The notes: generated by a model not told the origin, from the letters alone. A stretch of 15,565 nt of DNA from CANHEE01 sp043777755 (GCA_043777755.1 JAYWHK010000351.1:1-15565); one strand, 5' to 3'. Positions 1 to 7,535 are shown, counted from the first letter of the stretch. Numbers and translations: made by a program.

Positions 1-47
1 TTTAGTTCGTTTTGCAACGCTAAGTTAAGCCCTTTTTTTATTTTAAA

Positions 48-83
48 AACTTTATTTTTTAATCATATTAAAAAATTAAAGTT
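48..83 (-). terminator. A/T-rich stem-loop after the M42 gene
   Basis: The arms at 48-63 and 67-83 pair over 16 bp with one bulged T and a 3-nt loop. Read on the minus strand the hairpin begins 23 nt after the M42 stop codon and is followed by a run of five T counting the stem end. It is a plausible intrinsic terminator for the minus-strand gene run, but the stem is almost entirely A:T, so its strength is uncertain. The rest of 1-106 shows nothing else I can name. Confidence 0.4.
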
Positions 84-106
84 TTGTCACGTAGAGTGCA
101 ATAATA

Positions 107-1186
107 CTAAAAATATTTAAAATTATGATTGTTTTCGATTTTTAACAAAACCTCATACATTAGTTTGATAAGATTTTCGACATCATCTTTGTGCGCCATT
201 TCTACGGTTGTGTGCATATATTTCAAAGGCAAAGAAATCAATGCCGAAACTACACCGCCATTAGAGTAAGCAAAAGCATCTGTATCAGTACCTGTTGTTC
301 TTGAAGAAGCCTCTCGCTGAAAAGGAATTGATTTTTCCTCAGCTGTTGCAATAATTAAGTCGTAAAAATTATTCTGAACTGCTGGCCCACGTGTGATGGT
401 TGGCCCGTTTCCAGCTTTTACATCGCCTTGTAATTTGGTATTGTAAAGCGGAGAAGCGGTATCGTGTGTTACATCAGTTACCAAAGCAACGTTTGGTTTG
501 ATGGTATCAGCAATCATTTGTGCGCCACGAAGCCCAACTTCTTCTTGTACCGCATTGACGATATACAAAGAATAAGGCAACGTAATGTTATTTTCTTTTA
601 GCAAACGAGCAACTTCTGCAATGCAAAATCCGCCCATGCGATTGTCCAACGCACGACCAACATAATAGCGGTTGTTCAGCGTCATAAATTCGTCTTCGTA
701 AGTAATCACACAACCAACGCAAACGCCCATATCTAAGACTTCCTGCTTGTTTTTTGCGCCCAAATCAATGCAAATATTTTCCATTGTAGGGTTCAAATCA
801 GCATTTTTTCCAGTACGAGTATGGATTGCTGGCCAGCCAAAAACACCTTTTACAAAACCATTTTTGGTGTGTACATTGACCCTTTTAGAAGGCGCAATCG
901 TATGGTCAGAGCCACCGTTGCGAATCACATAAATGAAACCATCTTCGGAAATGAAATTCACAAACCAAGAAATTTCGTCTGCATGACCTTCAATGACCAC
1001 TTTGAAGTCTTGACCAGGATTAATCACAGCATACGCTGTGCCATAATTGTCTATGCTCCACTCGTCTATATAAGGTTTTAGGTATTCGAGCCACAATTTT
1101 TGACCAGTCCATTCAAAGCCTGTTGGAGAGGCATTGTTCAAGTAAGTTTCTAAAAATTGTTCTGATTTTGCGTTTAATATTGACAT
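107..1186 (-). CDS. M42 family metallo-aminopeptidase
   Basis: Predicted cytoplasmic dinuclear-metal aminopeptidase of peptidase family M42 (tetrahedral aminopeptidase/FrvX/CelM type), which trims N-terminal residues from short peptides. The protein is 359 residues, the usual family length. The expected metal-site residues are visible in order: His68 and Asp70 in GHADE, Asp181 in ALDNRMGG, the Glu215-Glu216 pair in VQEEVG (base and ligand), Asp238 in VTDVTHD and His325 in KYMHTTVE. There is no signal peptide. It is the last gene of a minus-strand run with an NlpC/P60 peptidase and an M20 dipeptidase upstream; a nuclease gene and a heptad array separate it from them. I see no clear promoter of its own, so it may be read from upstream. 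The family call is firm. The substrate is not determinable, and older annotations of this family as endoglucanase are probably misleading. Confidence 0.93.
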   Translation of the reverse strand: MSILNAKSEQFLETYLNNASPTGFEWTGQKLWLEYLKPYIDEWSIDNYGTAYAVINPGQDFKVVIEGHADEISWFVNFISEDGFIYVIRNGGSDHTIAPSKRVNVHTKNGFVKGVFGWPAIHTRTGKNADLNPTMENICIDLGAKNKQEVLDMGVCVGCVITYEDEFMTLNNRYYVGRALDNRMGGFCIAEVARLLKENNITLPYSLYIVNAVQEEVGLRGAQMIADTIKPNVALVTDVTHDTASPLYNTKLQGDVKAGNGPTITRGPAVQNNFYDLIIATAEEKSIPFQREASSRTTGTDTDAFAYSNGGVVSALISLPLKYMHTTVEMAHKDDVENLIKLMYEVLLKIENNHNFKYF

Positions 1187-1191
1187 ACTTA

Positions 1192-1247
1192 ATGAATGAT
1201 GAATGATGAATAATAAACTATGAGTTATTCATAATTTATCATTTATC
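1192..1247. repeat. Heptanucleotide array folding into a hairpin
   Basis: Eight consecutive 7-mers, all beginning with AT: ATGAATG, ATGAATG, ATGAATA, ATAAACT, ATGAGTT, ATTCATA, ATTTATC, ATTTATC. The first half is nearly complementary to the second: about 22 positions can pair with two G:U wobbles and one mismatch around an 11-nt loop. It lies directly upstream of the M42 start codon, so it would be in the 5' leader of that gene's message. Confidence 0.8.
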
Positions 1248-1253
1248 TCTTTC

Positions 1254-1280
1254 ATTTTTTAAAATAATTGTAATGTATTT
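1254..1280. repeat. Direct repeat, left copy, flanking the Rpn-like gene
   Basis: A 27-bp sequence (ATTTTTT, then AAAATAATTG, then TAATGTATTT) that recurs at 2137-2163 with 25 of 27 positions identical. The two copies bracket the Rpn-like nuclease gene in the same orientation. The last 15 bases are identical in both. Confidence 0.85.
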
Positions 1281-1297
1281 GTAATTTTTTGCTAACG

Positions 1298-2125
1298 CTA
1301 AACGTTTTTTATACTTTCTTCGATTAGTTCTATGTATTCCACACTCACTTCAAATAAATCTGCAATGTCATTTTTTGACATCTTTCCTTTTTGCAATGCT
1401 TGTATAATTCTTTTTTTATCGGTTTCGATACTTGACTGTTGTTCAATAACAGCTACGGCTTCTTTTCGCATTTCTTGAATTTTAGCTTCTGCAATTTGTT
1501 CTGGAGATAAATCGTCAAGGTTTGCTAAGGCAGCTGCTCTTTTGATTGCTGATTTTTCAGTGTTGATATTGGGATTTTCTGGATTTTTCATAGATTCTCT
1601 AATCAAGGTTAGCCAATCTAAAATCGCTTCGGGTGTATCTGTTTGAACATAAGTTGTGTTTAAAATAACCAATTTATGGTTGTTCATTGGAATAATTTCG
1701 CCTTTCAAATCCCTTGGGTTAATATCTGTAATCAACACATCTGTTTTGATGGGTTTATTATTTTTATCGCTAATTTTGTAGGCAGAAGTTACGACAACGA
1801 TAATATATACCTCTTTTCCAAACGAATAATCTTTGCTTGTACGTTGTGTATCAATCAGATTTGCTAAAAAATAATGTGCAAAACGGTCGTAAGTATAATC
1901 ATAATCTACTTTTTGAATTTCCACGATGGTTCGATGGTCAATGCTTTCTGCAAATAAATCCATCTTGAATTTGATGGCACTTACTTTACTTGGCAAAACT
2001 TTCTCTGTTTCTACCTTTGTAATTTGCATATCAATCCCTAATATGTCCTTTACAAAAGCACAGAACACCTCTACATCTGTAAATACTTTTTTAAAGTGAA
2101 CTTCATTATCGAGATTTGCAAGCAT
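1298..2125 (-). CDS. Rpn-like PD-(D/E)XK nuclease (transposase_31/PDDEXK_2-like family)
   Basis: A 275-residue protein resembling the Bacteroidota PD-(D/E)XK nucleases usually annotated as 'nuclease family transposase' or Rpn (recombination-promoting nuclease). The catalytic core is visible as Asp56 in KMDLFAE followed by Glu69-x-Gln71 in IVEIQK, the ExQ variant typical of this family. The N-terminus (NEVHFKKVF) matches the family's opening. The C-terminal 40 residues (about 236-270) look like a short helix-turn-helix tail, also common here. It starts 16 nt after the NlpC/P60 stop codon and is bracketed by 27-bp direct repeats, so it interrupts a run of peptidase genes and looks acquired. E. 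coli Rpn proteins cut DNA and promote RecA-independent recombination; whether this one does is inference. It could also be a domesticated or inactive copy, but there is no frameshift and the core residues are present. Confidence 0.85.
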   Translation of the reverse strand: MLANLDNEVHFKKVFTDVEVFCAFVKDILGIDMQITKVETEKVLPSKVSAIKFKMDLFAESIDHRTIVEIQKVDYDYTYDRFAHYFLANLIDTQRTSKDYSFGKEVYIIVVVTSAYKISDKNNKPIKTDVLITDINPRDLKGEIIPMNNHKLVILNTTYVQTDTPEAILDWLTLIRESMKNPENPNINTEKSAIKRAAALANLDDLSPEQIAEAKIQEMRKEAVAVIEQQSSIETDKKRIIQALQKGKMSKNDIADLFEVSVEYIELIEESIKNV

Positions 2126-2136
2126 ATTTGATGATT

Positions 2137-2163
2137 ATTTTTTAGAACAATTGTAATGTATTT
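2137..2163. repeat. Direct repeat, right copy, overlapping the NlpC/P60 stop codon
   Basis: The second copy of the 27-bp repeat at 1254-1280 (25 of 27 identical). It covers the last codons and the stop codon (2142-2144) of the NlpC/P60 gene, so the copy on the other side of the nuclease gene carries an echo of that gene's 3' end. Confidence 0.85.
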
Positions 2164-3017
2164 TCGATGTCTTCACCGATTTTTACTTTTACGGTAGTTT
2201 CTTGATTTTGTTTTAATCTTTCTGTATCTGTTGGCAAAATTCGTTTTACAAAACGCAAACGATGCGAATAGCTTTGTGTTTCGGCATTAAAAATACCTTG
2301 GTGGTCTAAAATATCCACCCGAACTCGTCCGCTGGCATGAATGATTTGATTGTCTGCCATCACTATTCCAACATGAACGATTTTATTTGATTCATTGATA
2401 AAATAAGCCAAATCGCCTGGTTGTGTATATTCGATAAAATCAATCGTTTCGCCTATTTCTGCTTGTTGAAAAGCATCTCGAGGCATTGAAATACCCAACA
2501 TTTTGTAACAAACCTGTACCAAACCTGAGCAATCAATCCCAAAAGGCGAGCGTCCGCCCCAAAGGTAGGGAGCAAATAAAAAACGCCTTGCGATTTTTAG
2601 CAACAAATCTGCATTCGCTTTTACATTTTGACCATCAATGACTTGACCAGAAAAAGTATATTTTTTTTCACCAATATTAAAACTCAGACCATCGTAATCG
2701 GGTAGTGTTGCGCCAATGGTAATCGGAACAGAATAATCGCTACTCATGGCAGCTTGCATAATTTCGTAATTGTATGCAATATTCTGAATATCAGGCTTTT
2801 GTAATTGTAAAAACTGTAGTTGTTTGGTCGTTACCCAACCCAAATAACCGTCCCAATCGCATCGGATGTGCGACCAACCTGGGTGTAGTGACTGCAATTT
2901 TTTATTTGTATTCAAAACTTCTACAAGTTCTCCAAACAAAATTTGCGTCACCATTTCGCTCCTTTCATTCGGTTGCGCCCGAACAGGAATAATGGATATG
3001 GGTGATATAGCGTACAT
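2142..3017 (-). CDS. SH3-domain NlpC/P60 cysteine peptidase (C40, YkfC-like)
   Basis: Predicted peptidase that cleaves peptidoglycan-derived peptides, probably at gamma-D-glutamyl-diamino-acid bonds as in YkfC-type enzymes. Of 291 residues, 1-70 form an SH3b-like domain (VRAQPNERSEMV, then GWVTTKQL) and about 135-258 form the NlpC/P60 domain. The catalytic residues are Cys163 in GIDCSGLVQ, His215 in IVHVGIV and His227 in IIHASG. No signal peptide or lipobox is seen, which fits a cytoplasmic role in recycling imported muropeptides rather than wall remodelling. It lies between the M20 dipeptidase upstream and the Rpn-like gene downstream. A C-terminal tail of about 30 residues after the domain ends inside the direct repeat at 2137-2163. 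The family call is strong; the exact bond cleaved is inferred. Confidence 0.9.
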   Translation of the reverse strand: MYAISPISIIPVRAQPNERSEMVTQILFGELVEVLNTNKKLQSLHPGWSHIRCDWDGYLGWVTTKQLQFLQLQKPDIQNIAYNYEIMQAAMSSDYSVPITIGATLPDYDGLSFNIGEKKYTFSGQVIDGQNVKANADLLLKIARRFLFAPYLWGGRSPFGIDCSGLVQVCYKMLGISMPRDAFQQAEIGETIDFIEYTQPGDLAYFINESNKIVHVGIVMADNQIIHASGRVRVDILDHQGIFNAETQSYSHRLRFVKRILPTDTERLKQNQETTVKVKIGEDIENTLQLF

Positions 3018-3030
3018 AATTTATTCAATG

Positions 3031-3084
3031 AACAGTGAACAACGAACAGTGAACAATATTGTTCACTGTTCGTTGTTCACTGTT
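3031..3084. repeat. 54-bp perfect palindrome built of heptads
   Basis: Every base of 3031-3084 pairs with its mirror around the centre AATATT, with no mismatch and no loop. Each half is made of 7-mers: AACAGTG, AACAACG, AACAGTG, then AACAATA across the centre. It begins at the base next to the stop codon of the M20 gene and ends 13 nt from the start of the NlpC/P60 gene, so it fills the gap between two co-directional genes. In RNA it would give a very stable hairpin. It may terminate, protect or process the upstream message; there is no clear U-tract. Confidence 0.9.
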
Positions 3085-4473
3085 TTACTTTTTAAGGTTC
3101 ACATAATTCTCAAAATAATAAGGGATTGTTTCGATTCCTTTGTAGAAATTAAACAAACCATAATGCTCATTTGGAGAGTGAATGTCGTCACTGTTTAAGC
3201 CAAATCCCATCAAGATAGAGTCCACATTTAACACATCTTTGAACAATGAAACGATTGGAATATAGCCACCTTCACGCTTCGGAAGCGGTGTTTTTCCATA
3301 CGATTTTTCCATTGCCAAATGTGCTGCTTTGTACTCTGGAGTGTTGATTGGCGTTACGCCAGGCTCTCCACCGTGGTGCGGCGTTACTTTTACTTGAACC
3401 GATTTTGGTGCTAATTTAGTGAAATGTTCTGTGAACAATTCATAAATTTTTTCGCTACGCATATTCGGAACGAGGCGCATAGAAATTTTCGCAGAAGCCT
3501 TTGATGGTAACACTGTTTTTGAACCTGGACCAGTGTAACCGCCCCAAATTCCATTTACATCTAAGGTTGGACGAATCGAAGTGCGCTCGTTAGAAGTATA
3601 ACCTTTTTCACCTTGTTCTTTTTTAATACCTAAATCTTTGTTGAAGTTTTTTTGGCTAAAAGGAGCTTTGTCCATTTCAGCACGTTCCTCCAAAGATACT
3701 TCTTCTACGTCGTCATAAAAACCTTTGATGGTAATACGACCGTTTTTGTCGTGTAGTGAAGCAATCATTTTTGCTAAAATATTAACAGGATTTGCCACTG
3801 CACCACCATAAACGCCTGAGTGTAAGTCACGATTTGGTCCTACAACTTCTACTTCCATATATGCCAAACCACGAACACCTGTCGTAATCGAAGGAATATC
3901 GTTGGCAATTACAGAGGTGTCAGAACACAAAACAACATTGCAAGCCAATTTTGCTTTGTTTGCTTCTACCCAAGGGCGGAAACTTGGCGACCCAATTTCT
4001 TCCTCACCTTCGATACAAAACTTCACATTACAAGGCAAAGCATTGTTTTTTACCATCGCTTCAAAAGCCGCCACGTGCATAAAGGTTTGACCTTTGTCAT
4101 CGCAAGAACCACGGGCAAAAATCGCTCCTTGTGGATGAATTTTTGTCTTTTTAATAACAGGCTCAAACGGTGGCGAATTCCACAACTCTAAAGGGTCAGC
4201 AGGTTGAACATCATAGTGACCATAGATCAGAATCGTTGGCAGCGAAGGATCTATCATTTTTTCTGCATAAACAATTGGATGTTTAGGCGTTTCGCAGATT
4301 TCAGCTTTGTCCACACCAGCCGCTTCCAAACGAGCTTTGACAAACTCAGCTGTTTTGCGAGTATCTCCGTCGTGTGCAGGATTGGCACTGACAGAAGGGA
4401 TTTTCAAAAAATCAATTAATTCGTTGAGGTATCGTTGTTTATTCGCAACGATGTATTCTTGTACTTTTTGCAT
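3085..4473 (-). CDS. M20 family dipeptidase
   Basis: Predicted zinc dipeptidase of the M20 family (carnosinase/PepV-like), hydrolysing dipeptides in the cytoplasm. The length of 462 residues is normal. The metal and catalytic residues are in order: His86 and Asp88 in YGHYDVQP, Asp125 in GSCDDKG (bridging ligand), Glu158-Glu159 in EGEEEIGS (base and ligand), Asp185 in CSDTS, His218 in DLHSG (in the dimerisation lid of the family) and His432 in DDIHSPNE. It is the first gene of the minus-strand peptidase run and has its own TAnnTTTG promoter motif 35 nt upstream. Downstream is the 54-bp palindrome and then the NlpC/P60 gene, whose dipeptide products this enzyme could finish. That link is inference from context. 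Confidence 0.93.
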   Translation of the reverse strand: MQKVQEYIVANKQRYLNELIDFLKIPSVSANPAHDGDTRKTAEFVKARLEAAGVDKAEICETPKHPIVYAEKMIDPSLPTILIYGHYDVQPADPLELWNSPPFEPVIKKTKIHPQGAIFARGSCDDKGQTFMHVAAFEAMVKNNALPCNVKFCIEGEEEIGSPSFRPWVEANKAKLACNVVLCSDTSVIANDIPSITTGVRGLAYMEVEVVGPNRDLHSGVYGGAVANPVNILAKMIASLHDKNGRITIKGFYDDVEEVSLEERAEMDKAPFSQKNFNKDLGIKKEQGEKGYTSNERTSIRPTLDVNGIWGGYTGPGSKTVLPSKASAKISMRLVPNMRSEKIYELFTEHFTKLAPKSVQVKVTPHHGGEPGVTPINTPEYKAAHLAMEKSYGKTPLPKREGGYIPIVSLFKDVLNVDSILMGFGLNSDDIHSPNEHYGLFNFYKGIETIPYYFENYVNLKK

Positions 4474-4508
4474 AATTATGAATGGTCGTAGTTTTTTTAT
4501 TTAAGCTG

Positions 4509-4516
4509 CAAATATA
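4509..4516 (-). promoter_or_regulatory. -7 promoter element for the M20 dipeptidase gene
   Basis: On the minus strand this reads TATATTTG, an exact match to the Bacteroidota sigma-70 -7 consensus TAnnTTTG, with 35 nt to the ATG at 4473. A clear -33 TTTG at the right spacing is not seen. The match is short, and support comes from the same spacing recurring upstream of other genes here. Confidence 0.5.
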
Positions 4517-4560
4517 GTGCAAAAAATAATTTTTTTATAAAAAAGGAAAGGAAAGTATCA

Positions 4561-4634
4561 AAATAACTGGAGTTCGGGTTTTAACCCGAACAGCGAAAAT
4601 ACTATTCGGGTTAAAACCCGAACTCCAGTTATTT
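4561..4634. repeat. 74-bp nested inverted repeat (30-bp perfect arms)
   Basis: The arms 4561-4590 and 4605-4634 are perfect reverse complements around a 14-nt spacer. Each arm also contains its own small hairpin, TTCGGGTT-TT-AACCCGAA. It lies in the gap between the divergent M20 and DUF2254 genes, just upstream of the DUF2254 start. No target-site duplication is evident next to it. Confidence 0.88.
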
Positions 4635-4667
4635 GCAAAAAAGATAGAAAAATATCAAAAAATGGAC

Positions 4668-4675
4668 TATTTTTG
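4668..4675 (+). promoter_or_regulatory. Possible -7 element ahead of the DUF2254 gene
   Basis: TATTTTTG matches TAnnTTTG and ends 4 nt before the ATG at 4680. If used, it would put the transcription start at or just past that ATG, so the message would be leaderless or translation would begin further in. Poly-T runs make chance matches easy, so this is weak. Confidence 0.25.
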
Positions 4676-4679
4676 TTCT

Positions 4680-5864
4680 ATGAAAAGAATTTTTTACATT
4701 ATTGTTATTTTAAGTGCGTTGATTGCCTTGTTTTGGGCGGCTTTTCAAGCACAAAATGTGGATTATGGCGAACTGCTTTCGCTCAATATTAGTATTCAAA
4801 CGACCATTGTGGTGACGACTTTTACATTTGTTTTGGTATCCATACAATTGGCTTCTGTTCAATTTTCGCCAAGGATTTTGCGCAATTTTTTTGCAAAAGA
4901 TAAAAAAATTGGGCTGATTTTAGCGTTGTTTGTTTGTAACATTGCTTATTGTTTGATTCTAAAACTATTGGGTTTGAAATCGGAAGAACATAAAATTTTC
5001 CCGATTATAGGTTTGATTTATGGCATTTCTTTGGTGGCAATTGTGCTGCCTTTGTTTTTTTCTTATATTACCAATGCGATGAATGTCGGGACAATTACTC
5101 AAAAAATTGCTTTGCAAGTCCTAAAAAACATTGATGAAAACTATGATACTGAAGATTTTACGCCTGAAATCAGCAATTCCAATTGGACAATTTTTCCTCA
5201 AACAGCAATAAAAGCCAATGGAATGGGGTATTTGCAATCCATTGATTACGCCGTTGTGAATTATGTAGCGGAAAAATACAAAGATGCTTTTTTCAAGAGT
5301 ACCCAAATTGTCGGAACGTTTATTCAGCCAAACGAAACCTTGATTACGATGTTTGGCAGGAAAGACAATCCTTTGACAGATGCAGAAAAAATTTTATTGC
5401 AAAATGCTTTTAGAATAGGAAAATACCGTAGCGTCGAGAATGATTTGAATTATGGGATTCGTCAATTGGTGGACATTGCTATCAAAGCAATTTCACCTGC
5501 TGTGAATGACCCGACGACTGCGATAAATTGTTTGAATTATATTGGTGTGATTGTACATTCTATTGGTAATCAAGCATTTCCGTCTATGAATGCTCAGGAT
5601 TTACTGCCCAATATTTCCATCAAAGAACCCGATTTTAAGCATATTGTTAATCATTCTTTTGACCAAATTTACTTTTGGGGCAAAGGTGATCCTATTGTTG
5701 TTCTTGCTATTTTGAATACGATACATCAAATCATTGGCGATTTGGACAATCCCGAACACCGTCAAATCCTACTTGATGAAGTCAAAGACATGGAAATTGA
5801 CTCAAGTGTTTTTTCACCAGAACAAAGAAATTTAATTGAAAAGGCTTTGAAGAAGATAATTTGA
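4680..5864 (+). CDS. DUF2254 family predicted membrane protein
   Basis: An integral membrane protein of 394 residues with four hydrophobic segments at roughly 4-22, 39-58, 77-97 and 106-128, followed by a long soluble C-terminal part. The family signature is clear at 257-288, where RQLVDIAIKAISP is followed by VNDPTTAINCLNYI; this is the most conserved stretch of DUF2254. The function of the family is unknown to me. I chose the ATG at 4680 over an in-frame ATG at 4662: the upstream start adds MDYFCS before a normal membrane-segment opening (MKRIFYIIVIL) and lies inside a possible promoter motif. The gene is single, divergent from the M20 gene and convergent with the ATPase gene at 5949; the 84 nt between them show no obvious terminator hairpin. 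Confidence 0.88.
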   Translation: MKRIFYIIVILSALIALFWAAFQAQNVDYGELLSLNISIQTTIVVTTFTFVLVSIQLASVQFSPRILRNFFAKDKKIGLILALFVCNIAYCLILKLLGLKSEEHKIFPIIGLIYGISLVAIVLPLFFSYITNAMNVGTITQKIALQVLKNIDENYDTEDFTPEISNSNWTIFPQTAIKANGMGYLQSIDYAVVNYVAEKYKDAFFKSTQIVGTFIQPNETLITMFGRKDNPLTDAEKILLQNAFRIGKYRSVENDLNYGIRQLVDIAIKAISPAVNDPTTAINCLNYIGVIVHSIGNQAFPSMNAQDLLPNISIKEPDFKHIVNHSFDQIYFWGKGDPIVVLAILNTIHQIIGDLDNPEHRQILLDEVKDMEIDSSVFSPEQRNLIEKALKKII

Positions 5865-5948
5865 TGAACGATATTTTATTTTGGCTTAATTACTTATCAC
5901 GTAAATACGGCAGAGCTTTTTTATTTTCTAAATCAAACACTCCACGAT

Positions 5949-7508
5949 TTACACCCAAGCGATAAATATTTTTTTACCAGCGGTTTCCACCCATTCGGAC
6001 TGCCAATTTTTTATTTCGGAATGGTCAAAAATAAGAAGATAGCCAGTGTCGAGGTTTTGGCGGTCTAAATAATCGCACAATTGTTCCAATCCTTCTTCAT
6101 GTGCTTTTGGACCATACCAAAGTTTGAGTTCGGCAACAAATTTTTGGTGCAAATAAGTAATCACCACATCAAGGCGTTTTTCGTCCGAAATTTGGGGTTC
6201 TTTGAAGTCATAACCCGAACCATTGATGATGGGTTTTATAAACGCTAAAAACACCAAGCGCCCATTTTTTTCTAAAAATTTTCTATCTTTTTTAGAATAT
6301 TCTTTTTTCATAAATGCTTGAAAACCCAACATTACGGCTTCCATATTGAGCGTTTTGTCTGCATTTTTGTAGCCTATTCCAATATCCGAACCACTTGCTG
6401 CTTGGGCTTGTTCCATTTTATTTGTCATATAATTGACGATAACTTCTTGATAAATACGATTATGCACCACTGCACTACCATTTTTATTGACCAAAATACC
6501 ATATATTGATGCAAAATTAGTGGTAGGATTATGAATATTGAACGAAACTTTATCATTATTGACAATAATTCTATGCACTAAATCATAAAGTTCTTTGTTG
6601 TTTTCTAAATTTTTGACCAAAGTGTCAAAATTTGCATTGCTTTCTTTTACCAATTCTTTTACTGCCAATTCTACATCATCTGCCGTCCATTCTTGATTTT
6701 CTCTTTCTGCTAAAATCTGCTCATCAATCATTTTACACAACTTGCTGACCAAAAAAGGATAACCTGAAGTGTAATAAAACAAACGTTCCGCAATTTCATT
6801 AATGTTCATTGTCACACCACGTTCTTGACAATAATCTGCCAACATTGGCTTGATTTCGTCAATTTGTAGGTTCATATCTACCTTATAATCAGCAGCGATA
6901 TTCCAAGGCGAGTTTAGTTTTTCTTCTTCATCGGGGCGCAGTTTTAGTTTTAGACTTTTAACATCATGCACACCAGCGAGGACAACCGAGTGAAAAGTAG
7001 TCGAATGTACTCTATTCAAATATAAAGCCCTTAATGTTCCTAAAAAGCTCAAAAACAATTGATTATTAGAGCTTTTATCTACTTCATCAATAATTAGAAC
7101 AATTTTTTTATTGATTTTTTTACAAATACTTTTAATAATATTAGCTAATGAAGGGTTATCCACTTGTTTAATGGCGTCATTAAGTTGTTGCTCAGGGATA
7201 TACTGCTTTTCTTTATTGTGCTCAATGAGCAAATCCGTAAAAAACCTTATAAACGTATCAGTATCTTCAAAATCTTTTTCGTTCAAACCTTCAAAAGTAA
7301 TATTGAAAACAACAAAATCTTTTTCTTGTATTGCTCTTTCTTCAATCGCAAAAAGGATCGTTGTTTTTCCATACTGTCGTGGGCGATTGATAATAAAATA
7401 ATCGCCACTTTCGACCATTGCAAAAGTGCGCTTTAATTTTTTAGAAATATCTGCCATGTAGTGCATATTTGCATGACAGTTTCCTGTTATATTGAATTTT
7501 TTCACCAT
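5949..7508 (-). CDS. AAA-ATPase-like protein with C-terminal PD-(D/E)XK nuclease domain (DUF1703 type)
   Basis: A 519-residue fusion of an AAA-ATPase_like domain with a C-terminal PD-(D/E)XK (PDDEXK_9/DUF1703) domain. This gene type is strongly expanded in Bacteroidota and some other anaerobes, with unknown biological role. The P-loop is at 41-50 (NRPRQYGKTT, the family's usual degenerate form), Walker B is at 135-144 with Asp141-Glu142, and LAGVHDVKSL near 177-186 and SPWNIAADY near 200-208 are family landmarks. The nuclease core is Asp447 in KRLDVVI with Glu460-x-Lys462 in VAELKLW, so both active sites look intact. The ATG at 7508 is preferred because MVKKFNITGN is the family's usual opening. 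The frame stays open for 68 codons further upstream only because it crosses a mobile repeat. The leader contains a 231-bp MITE-like insertion between the likely promoter and the start codon. Confidence 0.9.
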   Translation of the reverse strand: MVKKFNITGNCHANMHYMADISKKLKRTFAMVESGDYFIINRPRQYGKTTILFAIEERAIQEKDFVVFNITFEGLNEKDFEDTDTFIRFFTDLLIEHNKEKQYIPEQQLNDAIKQVDNPSLANIIKSICKKINKKIVLIIDEVDKSSNNQLFLSFLGTLRALYLNRVHSTTFHSVVLAGVHDVKSLKLKLRPDEEEKLNSPWNIAADYKVDMNLQIDEIKPMLADYCQERGVTMNINEIAERLFYYTSGYPFLVSKLCKMIDEQILAERENQEWTADDVELAVKELVKESNANFDTLVKNLENNKELYDLVHRIIVNNDKVSFNIHNPTTNFASIYGILVNKNGSAVVHNRIYQEVIVNYMTNKMEQAQAASGSDIGIGYKNADKTLNMEAVMLGFQAFMKKEYSKKDRKFLEKNGRLVFLAFIKPIINGSGYDFKEPQISDEKRLDVVITYLHQKFVAELKLWYGPKAHEEGLEQLCDYLDRQNLDTGYLLIFDHSEIKNWQSEWVETAGKKIFIAWV

Positions 7509-7525
7509 TTTGTACTTGAAAATAG

Positions 7526-7535
7526 AATCCTCTAT
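7526..7535. repeat. Target-site duplication, left copy
   Basis: AATCCTCTAT lies immediately outside the left inverted end of the element at 7536-7766 and is repeated exactly at 7767-7776 outside the right end. A perfect 10-bp repeat abutting both inverted ends is the expected footprint of transposition. Confidence 0.8.

Noticed and set aside
4540..4660. Target-site duplication around the 74-bp inverted repeat, from ATCAAAA-like sequence on both sides
   Set aside because: The right-hand copy lies about 20 nt away from the element's end rather than abutting it, and such A-rich words recur by chance here.
5865..5948. A remnant coding stretch on the minus strand reading GVFDLENKKALPYLRDK and then a stop, just past the ATPase/nuclease gene in a different frame
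   Set aside because: It is open for little more than 20 codons with no start, and the ATPase gene already ends in the family's usual IFIAWV-type tail, so there is no sign of a frameshift. It could be a relic of another gene, but nothing supports this.
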